Assembly: GCA_038501785.1 (NCBI GenBank)
Contig: JBAMJR010000490.1
Coordinates: forward strand, 1-64,000
Length of the DNA: 64,000 bases
DNA from: Myoxocephalus aenaeus
Taxonomy: Eukaryota; Chordata; Actinopteri; Perciformes; Cottidae
Direction: 5' to 3'
In this document: piece after piece, positions 10,559 to 20,626 of the stretch
How positions within the stretch are numbered: position 1 is the first letter of the stretch
Layout of the letters: each line of letters starts with the position of its first letter
Program-made: the position numbers and the translations under genes
Notes under the pieces: generated by a model
What the model was told of the DNA's origin: nothing
What the model saw: only the letters and a program-made list of their open reading frames with translations
Database searches by the model: none

Positions 10559-11166
10559 TTTATGACGTCATCTCAAGTCCTTTATTGTAAACCTGTATTG
10601 AGGATGACTACTTAGCTGTCTCACCTCAAGGTATTTGATTTGAACTCACAATCAATTAATATACCACTACCAGTGGTTTTCTACTGAACCCAACCACCTG
10701 GGGGTGCATGTCTCACCTCAAGTCCCCCTCCCAGAGGGTTAAAGAAATAAAACGATGGAAAATGTGAAGGCTTGAATACCATAAAGAGTCTAGCCGTGAT
10801 GTCAAAGCACACGCAGAGAGTCCAGCCGTGCTGTCAAAGACCACATAAAGAGTATAGCCCTGATGTCAAAGCACACGCAGAGAGTCTAGCCGTGCTGTCA
10901 AAGACCACATAAAGAGTATAGCCCTGATGTCAAAGCACACGCAGGGTCAAGCTCTGACGCCAAGGCCAACACATTGCGAGGGATCATCACGCTTTTGACG
11001 CACATGTCAGAAAAGGGCCTTCCCGAGGTCCCACAATGTCGAGGTTCCTACCAATCGATCGGTAATCCACTAGTTAGTATTGACAAGTGCGACGTTCAAG
11101 TCTCTGGCGGCTTCAGAACAAAAGATATTAGCTGAGGGATCACACCACGTGGTTTTCTTCCGTAAT
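10559..11166 (+). repeat. 3' portion of a short-type satellite unit
   Basis: Starts at TTTATGACGTCATC, equivalent to 20625 in the clean unit, and runs to GCTTGAATACCA. There it jumps directly into five minisatellite monomers (10785-10944), then the GGTCAAGCTC spacer. Its private variants (AAAACGATGG, AGAGTCCAGCC) are shared with the short unit at 11167-12762, so both descend from one deleted ancestor. Confidence 0.88.
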
Positions 11167-12762
11167 CCTAACCCTAACCCTAACCCCCTAACCCTTTTAA
11201 TAACGTTAAAAGTACAGCTAAATTGAGTCGGTGGAAAAAAGACGGCAACAATCTTGCGACTTCAAACCCCATCCAACCTTGCTCACCTCCCGACCCCGGG
11301 CCCCCAAACTTAAGCCCACCCCCGGAGTTAAAACACATTATTCGCTCGATTTAGGGAACCGGACCCCTGGTCCTATAGAGTAAGACGGCGGGGACAAGTC
11401 GTGACGGGGCGCATGCGTGCGGTTACGCAGCCATTCCCAAGAACATATAAAGAGTCTAGCCGTGATGTCAAAGCACACGCAGAGGGTCTAACAACGACGG
11501 ATTTCGAAAAGAGTACCACGTATGTAACCATTGAGACTGTGCGCATCTTCCAGTAGTAGTGGGATCACTGTGTGTAAAGTATTGACGTCGCGAGCTGCGA
11601 GAAAGCAACAGCTATACCTCATAGATTTCTTTCTCCGTGTTTTGAGGTCCTACGGTTTCCTCGTTCCACAAACGCATCTGAAAGCTCGTCAAATGACACA
11701 GGCGGAAGCAGACGGTCATTTCAAGTGGTCTTTCATTATGGTGCAACGAAGATTTATGAAACAAATGGCTCATTTCTTTATTTCTGAACCGAAAAACATG
11801 ATTTTTGGACTGGAAAGGCTTGTGAAAATGTCATTGCTTGTGTTTATTGTGATTATTATAGCAGATTCTGATGATTTAGGTCTTAATCTTTCTAAAGAGG
11901 TGCAGTATTACTCTGGGGCCTGATGGGAAGTCACCAAAAATACAATTCTTTATGAAAACATTTATAACATAGGTGTGCTGTTGTGTTTGTTTAGAGATTT
12001 CCACTCTATTTAAGTAACACACACACATAGAGTTATGAACTGATACAACCCATTGTTGTAGCTTTATATTATTGTTTAGTTTACATACCATTTATGACGT
12101 CATCTCAAGTCCTTTATTGTAAACCTGTATTGAGGATGACTACTTAGCTGTCTCACCTCAAGGTATTTGATTTGAACTCACAATCAATTAATATACCACT
12201 ACCAGTGGGTTTCTACTAAACCCAACCACCTGGGGATGCACGTCTCACCTCAAGTCCCCCTCCCAGAGGGTTAAAGAAATAAAACGATGGAAAATGTGAA
12301 GGCTTGAATACCATAAAGAGTCTAGCCGTGATGTCAAAGCACACGCAGAGAGTCCAGCCGTGCTGTCAAAGACCACATAAAGAGTATAGCCCTGATGTCA
12401 AAGCACACGCAGAGAGTCTAGCCGTGCTGTCAAAGACCACATAAAGAGTATAGCCCTGATGTCAAAGCACACGCAGAGAGTCTAGCCGTGCTGTCAAAGA
12501 CCACATAAAGAGTATAGCCCTGATGTCAAAGCACACGCAGGGTCAAGCTCTGACGCCAAGGCCAACACATTGCGAGGGATCATCACGCTTTTGACGCACA
12601 TGTCAGAAAAGGGCCTTCCCGAGGTCCCACAATGTCGAGGTTCCTACCAATCGATCGGTAATCCACTAGTTAGTATTGACAAGTGCGACGTTCAAGTCTC
12701 TGGCGGCTTCAGAACAAAAGATATTAGCTGAGGGATCACACCACGTGGTTTTCTTCCGTAAT
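11167..12762 (+). repeat. Complete short-type satellite unit, 1,596 bp
   Basis: Runs from one telomeric block (11167) to the next (12763). It contains the telomeric block, the GC-rich stretch, the TATA-like element with one monomer, and the AT-rich segment with the CRE. At GCTTGAATACCA it jumps into a seven-monomer array (12317-12540) and then the spacer. Compared with the 4,710-bp unit it lacks the second AT-rich segment (hairpins), both leaders and most of the arrays. Its array is two monomers longer than the preceding copy's. Confidence 0.9.
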
Positions 12763-13032
12763 CCTAACCCTAACCCTAACCCCCTAACCCTTTTAATAAC
12801 GTTAAAAGTACAGCTAAATTGAGTCGGTGGAAAAAAGACGGCAACAATCTTGCGACTTCAAACCCCATCCAACCTTGCTCACCTCCCGACCCCGGGCCCC
12901 CAAACTTAAGCCCACCCCCGGAGTTAAAACACATTATTCGCTCGATTTAGGGAACCGGACCCCTGGTCCTATAGAGTAAGACGGCGGGGACAAGTCGTGA
13001 CGGGGCGCACGCGTGCGTTCACGCAGCCATTC
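12763..13032 (+). repeat. 5' fragment of a satellite unit, interrupted by the gene island
   Basis: Starts with the telomeric block and GC-rich stretch and stops after GCAGCCATTC. The same unit resumes at 17009. The last 53 bp (12980-13032) are repeated at 17009-17061. Confidence 0.9.
12980..13032 (+). repeat. 53-bp direct repeat, left copy
   Basis: Identical over 53 bp to 17009-17061. Both copies carry GCGTGCGTTCACGC, where all other units read GCGTGCGGTTACGC. The shared private variant shows that the two copies come from one ancestor, not from two different units. Confidence 0.9.
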
Positions 13033-13829
13033 ACAAACGCATACACATGCACACAGATCAGCAGGAAACGGTCCAAACTGCTTGAAATCGCAACGGAGCA
13101 TTGCATCGGAGGCCTTTGACGTGGTACTGGAAGCACGAGTGTGCAGACCGTATGGGGAGAGTGGGCCAAATCAAGATACCAAGACAACATATTTTTTTCT
13201 AAGCAGTGGCTAAATACAAAAATTAATACAAAATAAAATAACTATTTCAACAGTAAATACACATGTTTACTGTTGAAATAGTTAATTTATTTTGTATTAA
13301 TTAATTATTTTGAACTTATTGCAAAGTACAACAGTTCATCTTAAGGAATGTTCCTAAAATTTCCCCTCGGGGATTAATAAAGTATATATTCATTAGTCAT
13401 TAATTCAAACGGTGATGTCGATGTGGCCCAAATTCCCCATACCCAAAGCCCAAGAGCCTCAGACGTGACAGGGAGGTATGTATAAGGCTCGACATTGGGT
13501 AAAATCACCCTCAGAACGCCATTCAGTGCCCTGGAGGCCACTTGACCTATAACCTTTGACAATCCCTTCACCCAGAGCCGCAGTCTATCTAATTTGGTCA
13601 TAATCTTCACCGATGCATTGTTTCAGGACGAGCCTGCACTGCCACCTGCTGGAAAACACACGTGTGTACACCATTGGATGCAACAGGTCCGTAGTCATGG
13701 GATGTGTAGTCCGATGTCAGCGGTCGAACATCACATGTAATTCGAGGACCCGCAACCGCAGCATGCTAATGAAGTGGGCGGGTGTCTGCCAGCTCAGCTG
13801 GAGACTGGAGGTTCTTTGGAGACGTCCGC
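13033..13829. other. Non-satellite sequence upstream of the gene model
   Basis: Single-copy sequence within this window, AT-rich between 13200 and 13390. It contains a long inverted repeat (13221-13302) and a TTCCCCTCGGGGATTAATAA segment (13361-13380) resembling the 3' tails of dispersed fish repeats. From 13773 the frame of the downstream gene is open, so an upstream exon boundary may lie in 13773-13829. I cannot identify a promoter. Confidence 0.6.
13221..13302. repeat. Long near-perfect inverted repeat (37-bp arms, 8-bp loop)
   Basis: The left arm 13221-13257 (ends CTATTTCAACAGTAAA) and right arm 13266-13302 (starts TTTACTGTTGAAATAG) pair with a single mismatch around the loop TACACATG. 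It could form a strong hairpin or cruciform, or be a palindromic MITE remnant. Confidence 0.9.
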
Positions 13830-14507
13830 ATGCTGGAGATGTAAGCATGTTTTGCCACATCCACGATTAAGCTGCTATTACACAAGCCTGATGTGAACAG
13901 TTGATACATTGCATTGTTTTTCTTCTACAGGTACATTGCCCTGCTTAGGAGTCAGGGAAAGGCAGCAAGCACGTGCAAGTTCTACCTGAAGAGCGTCCGG
14001 GAATTTTCCCAGTTCCTCAGAGAGACCGCCCCGGAGAAGTGCAAGCTGAGCGGCAAGGAGCACGAGGTGTTAGAAGAGTCGTTGCAACGGGCAATGCATA
14101 CGCTGGCGTTGGAAATATCGGCGCACAAACAGAAACTCAAACGTGGTGTGACTCCCCGAAACCCCAGAGCGCCGTGCAAAAGAATGAGTGGAAACCAGCC
14201 ACGTTTGCCAGCAGTCTGGCTGTTGCATGGAGGAGGCAAAGCGGACGTGGGAAGCTCTGCCGGCAGTCCCGTGGACAGACGAGATGGAGAGCAGGAGTCA
14301 GAAGGAGAGGAGGAGGCCATGGCGGTAGAGGAGGCTGACGTAAGTAAATACATGATATCAAAGTGCATGACAGTTGTGTGAAAACCAGTCTCAACTGATG
14401 AACTTAATGCGGTGTTGTTTGTCTTTCCTCGACAGACTTCAGAGGAAAGTCGCCAACAGAGACAGAAGTTGCTGCTATCTTCAATGGAGCCGATGGGACG
14501 TGTGTGA
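13830..14507 (+). CDS. Spliced gene model, 163 residues; N-terminal part resembles a tyrosine-recombinase core-binding domain
   Basis: The model joins 13830-13840, 13931-14339 and 14436-14507. Intron 1 (GTAAGC to TTCTTCTACAG) is 90 bp and intron 2 (GTAAGT to TTTCCTCGACAG) is 96 bp, typical of small fish introns. The reading frame continues across both junctions to a TGA. The start ATG at 13830 is a guess: the frame is open back to 13773, so an earlier exon is possible and the protein may be a 3' fragment. Residues 5-14 (YIALLRSQGK) and the following helix-rich segment resemble the SAM-like DNA-binding domain that precedes tyrosine recombinase catalytic domains, as in Crypton-like elements. 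No R..H-x-x-R..Y catalytic residues follow; instead there is a basic stretch and an acidic tail (DGEQESEGEEEA). The fold match is an inference by eye. A poly(A) signal lies at 14832. Confidence 0.5.
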
Positions 14508-14567
14508 ACGCGCCAGCATCGCCACCCTCCAGACACACACACACACACACATTGAAATTGTTTTATA

Positions 14568-14815
14568 GGTGTAGTTTAATTTGTCTGATAGCTTTGTATA
14601 TAGTTGAATGTGTGAATAACTTGTTATATAGGTATAGTTTAATTTGTAAAGTAGCTTTGTATATAGTTGAATGTGTGAATAACTTGTTATATAGGTATAG
14701 TTTAATTTGTAAAGTAGCTTTGTATATAGTTGAATGTGTGAATAACTTGTTATATAGGTATAGTGTAATTTGTAAAGTAGCTTTGTATATAGTAGAATGT
14801 GTTTAATAGTTTGTT
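14568..14815 (+). repeat. 63-bp tandem repeat, about 4 copies
   Basis: Copies start at 14568, 14631, 14694 and 14757 (GGTATAGTTTAATTTG and variants). The middle copies are almost identical; the outer ones have diverged. Confidence 0.93.
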
Positions 14816-14831
14816 GTACTGTTGTTTCATG

Positions 14832-14837
14832 AATAAA
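14832..14837 (+). promoter_or_regulatory. Polyadenylation signal (AATAAA)
   Basis: A canonical hexamer 325 bp after the stop of the spliced gene model, in an AT-rich context, so it is the likely 3' end signal of that transcript. Confidence 0.5.
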
Positions 14838-14926
14838 TGTGAAACGTGAATTAGTCAATCGCTGTCCTGGTTATTCATTCAAAAGACAAAGAAACATCGA
14901 CAGTGTGACTGTATTCCCTTAGCAGC

Positions 14927-14948
14927 TGTGTGTGTGTGTGTGTGTGTG
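14927..14948 (+). repeat. TG dinucleotide microsatellite
   Basis: Eleven uninterrupted TG units. Confidence 0.95.
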
Positions 14949-15024
14949 GTCGTCGCACTGGGTGGAGAATGAAGGAGGCAGGGTGGTGGTGGAGGAGGGC
15001 GGTTGGTGATCTCGAGCACCTTAC

Positions 15025-15124
15025 AAGCTGCCGGGGTAAGTTGGAGGGCACTGAGTACAGTGGTGGATGGCTGGTTGACTGCACATTATACACCACGGGT
15101 ATAACTGGTATGCTGTGATCCCAC
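15025..15124 (-). CDS. Candidate internal coding exon
   Basis: On the - strand the 100-bp segment is preceded by a strong acceptor (TGTTTCCTTGCAG) and followed by a donor (GTAAGG). Two frames are open throughout. One continues in phase from the exon at 15986-16154 and contains a Cys-rich SGITAYQLYPWC segment. The other reads WDHSIPVIPVVY. I do not recognise the protein. Confidence 0.33.
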
Positions 15125-15985
15125 CTGCAAGGAAACACACAGACTCAACCAGAGATGTGAAAACTGGGCTGTATTAGAGGTAATGCAGCTCAGGAGCAGG
15201 ACCACACCTCAAACACCCATCTTCATGTCATATTTCTATAAATGTCTACTTTCATGTTTGTTCCCTTTTCGCTCTCATTGATCCCCAAGGCGGCTGCCGA
15301 GCCCAGGAGCTATTGTGTCTCTTTCCCAAAGCCATTCTCATCTGCCAATCTTCACTCAAGGGCTTAACTTGAGTGAAGGTAATTTAGTTAGTATCTGTAT
15401 ATTGGTACTTACTACTATTGCACTTCTGGTTGGATGCTAAACTGCATTTTGTTGCTCTGTACTTGTACATGTGTAATGACAATAAAGTTGAATCAAATCA
15501 TATGTTTTATATTCAATAAACAAGTTTACTGGGGTGTCCCGGTGCATGAGTGGTGAAGATGAATACTATGTAATTGGAGCTTTCCATGTGTGTTGCATGT
15601 CTCCCCTCTCTTTCCCCATGTTTATAGTCTCGCTGTTAAGTCACCATCAATAAAAAAGGTAAAAATGCTTAAATAAAAATATTGCATGTCAGTTAATGTT
15701 GTCCTTGATTCAGAACCAACTACAACAGAATAGAAGATTGGGCATTTGGGGGGCATTCAGGAGTCCAGAAGTAAAAGTATTGCTCATATTCTGAATAGAC
15801 TATGTTTAGTGACTAACAGCTTGGCACATCCAAGGCATGGATGGATATGAAACTCTTCCAGTTATATCATCAATGAAAAACGATGAATAACGACATCAAA
15901 ACATATCTGGACTTTAAAAAAAAAAAAAAAAAACCCTCAATTGGTTGGTTTTTGTGGCGTGATCAAAAAAAAAAGAGAGACTCAC
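15125..15985. other. Non-satellite intergenic or intronic sequence
   Basis: AT-rich sequence with no convincing exon. 15400-15490 (GCACTTCTGGTTGGATGC, ending AATGACAATAAAGTTGAA) resembles a 3' tail common to dispersed fish repeats. An A18 tract lies at 15916-15933. If the - strand exons on either side belong together, this is an intron. Confidence 0.5.
15400..15495 (+). mobile_element. Possible 3' tail of a dispersed fish repeat
   Basis: The stretch ending ATGACAATAAAGTTGAATC matches my recollection of a sequence seen very often at fish transposon and transcript 3' ends. No body of an element can be delimited. A repeat-library search would be needed. Confidence 0.3.
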
Positions 15986-16154
15986 TGTGGTGGCTAGCCA
16001 CTGGCAGTAGGATGTGTCCGGTGGTCTGGGGCAGGAAGTAAATGTGGCCTTCTGTCACCATCTCAGTGGAGTTTCTTCCGGGGCCAAAGGTCGGGTATTC
16101 TGTAGGGTTGGAATATGGAGGGTTGGGGGTGAGGTAGGGGGTGAGGTAGGCCAT
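15986..16154 (-). CDS. Candidate coding exon, Pro/Tyr/Thr-rich
   Basis: On the - strand, 56 codons from an ATG at 16154 run to a consensus donor (CACCACA then GTGAGT). Codon use is strongly C-ending at third positions, unlike the AT-rich surroundings, which argues for real coding sequence. The product begins MAYLTPYLTPNPPYSNPTEY and includes an EGHIYFLPQTTGHILLPV segment. The frame stays open upstream of the ATG, so this may be an internal exon. I do not recognise the family. Confidence 0.42.
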
Positions 16155-16430
16155 GCAGGGCAGAGGTTCTTTAGCCTTTTTATTAAGGAAGGTGCATGCT
16201 GTTGACTTAATGATGTAACACAGTCAGCTATTCCTCATATTTGGTGTCAACTGTTTTGCTTTTTTAAACACAATCCACTAGCTCTGTGACACCAACTATT
16301 TTGAATGAATAGTGCATTGGAAATCAAATCATTTGTAATCTCCAATATGATGGTTACAAACAGTGGCAGGTTGCTTTTAAAACAACAACTTCAATAACAC
16401 ACACAGTTAAAGTTTAGAAAACAATAATGC
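16155..16430. other. Non-satellite sequence without recognisable features
   Basis: AT-rich and mostly stop-dense. I see no gene or repeat in it. Confidence 0.6.
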
Positions 16431-16436
16431 TTTATT
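16431..16436 (-). promoter_or_regulatory. Polyadenylation signal (AATAAA on the - strand)
   Basis: TTTATT on the + strand, 121 bp beyond the stop codon of the candidate terminal exon at 16557-16797, so it could end that transcript. Confidence 0.35.
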
Positions 16437-16556
16437 TTTGGATGGCTTAAAGAATCAGAATCATTGAACATGCTACAGTCACATCTGCAGAATGATACAG
16501 ATAACAACGATCTATGAATTAGAAGGAGGTAGAGAGGAGGAAGGGGGTGGGGGGCA

Positions 16557-16797
16557 TCAGCAGGGGCTGTGGTGGGACGGTTCCATCAGAAAAGGTATAC
16601 ATACAGGTAAATTAACGGGACATGGTACAATACGTAATCTAAATGGATGTTGAACGCTTCTAAACCATTCAGGATACTTCCATGTGATAGCTGGGCTTTC
16701 CTGCTGTTCTTCCTGCTGTTGTGTCAGAAATGTCCAACTCAGAGCTGTCTGGTTCACTGAGACCATCAAGGCTGGGGGCGGGGTGGAGGGGTATCCC
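16557..16797 (-). CDS. Candidate terminal coding exon
   Basis: On the - strand, an acceptor (TTCATTATTTTAG) precedes GGGATACCCC. The frame in phase with the upstream exon (16915-17006) is open for 79 residues to a stop at 16557 (PSTPPPALMVSVNQTALSW near the start). A second frame gives an acidic 42-residue tail ending at 16669 (contains EPDSSELDISDTTAG). Which frame is used cannot be decided here, and no family is recognised. Confidence 0.33.
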
Positions 16798-16914
16798 CTA
16801 AAATAATGAAGGTTGACAGGTCTTGTAATTAACACATTGTCATTGACTGTAATCAAAACAAGACATTTTTGCATTTGTATCTTGATGTTGAAGATAAATA
16901 ATATTCTCACTTAC

Positions 16915-17006
16915 CCGTATGGCTGATGTGTGTGTCCTTCTCTGTTTGCAGAGTGCATTTCAAGCTCAAGTTGTAGTTGCCGGATGTCGCCACAAGATGG
17001 ATACCT
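16915..17006 (-). CDS. Candidate coding exon ending at the satellite border
   Basis: On the - strand the open frame reads RYPSCGDIRQLQLELEMHSA and runs to a consensus donor (ATACGG then GTAAGTGAG at 16914). A 117-bp intron then separates it from the exon at 16797. The upstream end abuts the satellite within 2 bp; the satellite contributes the word CCGCCGTCAG, which could act as an acceptor. More likely the true upstream part of the gene was cut off by the rearrangement. Confidence 0.33.
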
Positions 17007-17008
17007 CT

Positions 17009-17061
17009 GACGGCGGGGACAAGTCGTGACGGGGCGCACGCGTGCGTTCACGCAGCCATTC
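17009..17061 (+). repeat. 53-bp direct repeat, right copy
   Basis: Identical to 12980-13032, including the private GCGTTCACGC variant. It marks the right border of the 3,976-bp gene island. Confidence 0.9.
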
Positions 17062-19186
17062 CCAAGAACATATAAAGAGTCTAGCCGTGATGTCAAAGCA
17101 CACGCAGGGTCTAACAACGACGGATTTCGAAAAGAGTACCACGTATGTAACCATTGAGACTGTGCGCATCTTCCAGTAGTAGTGGGCATCACTGTGTGTA
17201 AAGTATTGACGTCGCGAGCTGCGAGAAAGCAACAGCTATACCTCATAGATTTCTTTCTCCGTGTTTTGAGGTCCTACGGTTTCCTCGTTCCACAAACGCA
17301 TCTGAAAGCTCGTCAAATGACACAGGCGGAAGCAGACGGTCCATTTCAAGTGGTCTTTCATTATGGTGCAACGAAGATTTATGAAACAAATGGCTCATTT
17401 CTTTATTTCTGAACCCGAAAAACATGATTTTTGGACTGGAAAGGCTTGTGAAAATGTCATTGCTTGTGTTTATTGTATTATTATTGCAGATTCTGATGAT
17501 TTTAGGTCTTAATCTTTCTAAAGAGGTGCAGTATTACTCTGGGGCCTGATGGGAAGTCACCAAAAATACAATTCTTTATGAAAACATTTATAACATAGGT
17601 GTGCTGTTGTGTTTGTTTAGAGATTTCCACTCTATTTAAGTAACACACACACATAGAGTTATGAACTGATACAACCCATTGTTGTAGCTTTATATTATTG
17701 TTTAGTTTACATACCATTTATGACGGTCATCTCAAGTCCTTTATTGTAAACCTGTATTGAGGATGACCTACTTAGCTGTCTCACCTCAAGGTATTTGATT
17801 TGAACTCACAATCAATTAATATACCACTACCAGTGGGTTTCTACTAAACCCAACCACCTGGGGATGCACGTCTCACCTCAAGTCCCCCTCCCAGAGGGTT
17901 AAGAAATAAAAGGATGGAAAATGTGAAGGCTTGAATACCAATATTAATATCCACTGTTTATTATGTTGTGATGTATTATTGAGTGCACTTTTCTTTGAGA
18001 GAGGGACAGAAACATGTCAATTTGACTAATAAGTTTTATTCTAATAGACACCGTGTGATGTAATACTTACCTGGTATCGTAACATGTCATTTTTGTACAC
18101 TCATTATGAGGAAACAGGTTGTACAGAAGCTAATCGTTGAAACTGTTGTACCTAAGGTCACATATGATGTATAATTACAAAGATACAAGTATATCCACAT
18201 GTGTTACTGTTATAACAGTTGGAGTAGCATAAGGGATAAAGAGTCTAGCGCTGATGTCAAAGCACACGCAGGGTCAAGCTCTGACGCCAAGGCCAACACA
18301 TTCTCCTCACGAAGCAATCTTTTAATTCAAATTAATTACTTTAAAACCACTTAGAGATCTGGATCCTTTTCCTAAACCAAGAGGGGCTTCTCAACATGCA
18401 TACCCTGAAATATGGGTCAAAAAGCTGCAAGTTAAGGGCCCTAACCAGACCCTAATGTAGTTTTCTTTTGATCTTTTTTGACAAGTGCAAAAATGACAAT
18501 AAACTCCTAAATATTCATTTGTTTTCTCCCATTTTTCTCACAGACACTCAGTAGAGGGCCTACAATGAGGTCATTGCTGAAATCCCCTTAAAAACATCCA
18601 CAAGGCTTAATTGGCTGTATGAAATCCAGGATTTAAAGAGGGTGTCAGGCCTAACAAACCTGAGACCACCTGAATAGTCTGAGCTGATCAGAGCTTTTTT
18701 TGCTCTGAACATGTCAGAGCTTCGCTTTCTTTTTGACGTTGTAGCCACTGCCAAATGGGATCCAACCATGTTGGTTGTGACTCTGTAGCCCTTAGCATCT
18801 CTGCGTGGGAGTGGTTTGAAGACCCCCCCAAAACACCAATTTCACTCCTTCAAAGGCTCATATCTCCTCAGGGAAAGATTTTAAGTGCTTGAAACTTGAT
18901 GGGATCATTGTCCTGGAAGCCTTGAAGAGGATTCCAAAAGGACAAGTCTGTAGACCCTATAGAAAGCTAACTTCCGGTAGCAGCATGCTAGCTAGTTAAA
19001 ACCAAGTGGCCCTAGTAGAGCATCCTCGGTTGTCCACCATCTCTAGTTTTGGGATCACACCACGTGGTTTTCTTCCGTAATCCTACCCCCTAGTATAGCC
19101 GAACCTGGGAAACTATGGATGCAAGTTAACCAGTTTATGCTGGCTCGAGCGTGCAGTAACGCCGGCGGCCAGCGGGGGCAGCCAAA

Positions 19187-19475
19187 GGAGTCTAGCCGTG
19201 CTGTCATAGAACACATAAAGAGTCTAGCCGTGATGTCAAAGCACACGCAGAGAGTCTAGGCCGTGCTGTCAAAGACCACATAAAGAGTATAGCCCTGATG
19301 TCAAAGCACACATAAAGAGTCTAGCCGTGATGTCAAAGCACACGCAGAGAGTCTAGCCGTGCTGTCAAAGACCACATAAAGAGTATAGCCCTGATGTCAA
19401 AGCACACGCAGAGAGTCTAGCCGTGCTGTCAAAGACCACATAAAGAGTCTAGCCGTGATGTCAAAGCACACGCAG
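19187..19475 (+). repeat. 32-bp minisatellite array, 9 monomers
   Basis: Nine monomers plus one extra G (AGTCTAGGCCG near 19258). The order is the same as in the second arrays of the long units. Confidence 0.94.
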
Positions 19476-19977
19476 GGTCAAGCTCTGACGCCAAGGCCAA
19501 CACATTGCGAGGGATCATCACGCTTTTGACGCACATGTCAGAAAAGGGCCTTCCCGAGGTCCCACAATGTCGAGGTTCCTACCAATCGATCGGTAATCCA
19601 CTAGTTAGTATTGACAAGTGCGACGTTCAAGTCTCTGGCGGCTTCAGAACAAAAGATATTAGCTGAGGGATCACACCACGTGGTTTTCTTCCGTAATCCT
19701 AACCCTAACCCTAACCCCCTAACCCTTTTAATAACGTTAAAAGTACAGCTAAATTGAGTCGGTGGAAAAAAGACTGGCAACAATCTTGCGACTTCAAACC
19801 CCATCCAACCTTGCTCACCTCCCGACCCCGGGCCCCCAAACTTAAGCCCACCCCCGGAGTTAAAACACATTATTCGCTCGATTTAGGGAACCGGACCCCT
19901 GGTCCTATAGAGTAAGACGGCAGGGACAAGTCGTGACGGGGCGCACGCGTGCGGTTACGCAGCCATTCCCAAGAACA

Positions 19978-20014
19978 TATAAAGAGTCTAGCCCTGATGT
20001 CAAAGCACACGCAG
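19978..20014 (+). promoter_or_regulatory. TATA-like element fused to one minisatellite monomer
   Basis: GAACATATAAAGAG: TATAAA at 19978-19983, followed at once by one complete 32-bp monomer of the CCCTGATG type. It lies about 250 bp right of the telomeric block, downstream of a CpG-bearing stretch (GTGACGGGGCGCACGCGTGC). It recurs in every unit. A promoter is possible, but the TATA word may simply be the CACATAA monomer end changed by one base. Confidence 0.3.
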
Positions 20015-20626
20015 AGGGTCTAACAACGACGGATTTCGAAAAGAGTACCACGTATGTAACCATTGAGACTGTGCGCATCTTCCAGTAGTAGTGGGATCAC
20101 TGTGTGTAAAGTATTGACGTCGCGAGCTGCGAGAAAGCAACAGCTATACCTCATAGATTTCTTTCTCCGTGTTTTGAGGTCCTACGGTTTCCTCGTTCCA
20201 CAAACGCATCTGAAAGCTCGTCAAATGACACAGGCGGAAGCAGACGGTCATTTCAAGTGGTCTTTCATTATGGTGCAACGAAGATTTATGAAACAAATGG
20301 CTCATTTCTTTATTTCTGAACCGAAAAACATGATTTTTGGACTGGAAAGGCTTGTGAAAATGTCATTGCTTGTGTTTATTGTGATTATTATTGCAGATTC
20401 TGATGATTTAGGTCTTAATCTTTCTAAAGAGGTGCAGTATTACTCTGGGGCCTGATGGGAAGTCACCAAAAATACAATTCTTTATGAAAACATTTATAAC
20501 ATAGGTGTGCTGTTGTGTTTGTTTAGAGATTTCCACTCTATTTAAGTAACACACACACATAGAGTTATGAACTGATACAACCCATTGTTGTAGCTTTATA
20601 TTATTGTTTAGTTTACATACCATTTA

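Larger units (their letters stand above)
14508..14855 (+). other. 3' UTR of the spliced gene model
   Basis: From the TGA at 14507 to just past AATAAA at 14832-14837. It contains an AC microsatellite (14533-14551) and a 63-bp tandem repeat. Because 63 is a multiple of three, the repeat leaves repetitive open frames on both strands, which I do not regard as genes. Confidence 0.5.
17009..19697 (+). repeat. Intermediate satellite unit with a single short array
   Basis: Continues the unit interrupted at 13032. It contains the TATA-like element with one monomer, both AT-rich segments with CRE-like and hairpin elements, one leader, a nine-monomer array (19187-19475) and one spacer. It lacks the 46-monomer array and one leader/spacer (about 1.8 kb) of the 4,710-bp type. 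Several 1-bp indels are present (for example at 17187, 17341 and 19258), and the CRE is broken to TGACGGTCA at about 17722. Confidence 0.92.

Noticed and set aside
13931..14339. Active tyrosine recombinase
   Set aside because: Only a core-binding-like segment is visible. No catalytic Arg, His-x-x-Arg or Tyr block follows before the stop.
14481..14858. Repetitive proteins on both strands over the 63-bp repeat
   Set aside because: A 63-bp period keeps frames open on both strands. The repeat lies after the stop codon of the spliced gene and before its poly(A) signal.
12980..17061. 53-bp direct repeats as the LTRs or target duplication of a transposon
   Set aside because: The sequence between them has introns, two strands of gene pieces and no transposase, and the repeat is ordinary satellite sequence, far longer than known target-site duplications.
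20063..20455. 130-codon open frame repeated in every unit
   Set aside because: It opens with TTG directly after a stop, its first ATG is about 53 codons in, it has no recognisable domain, and it is disrupted by indels in several copies (3414, 17182). Array amplification alone explains its recurrence.
20408..20623. 71-codon - strand open frame in the AT-rich segment
   Set aside because: It overlaps the 130-codon frame on the other strand, has low complexity and lacks motifs.
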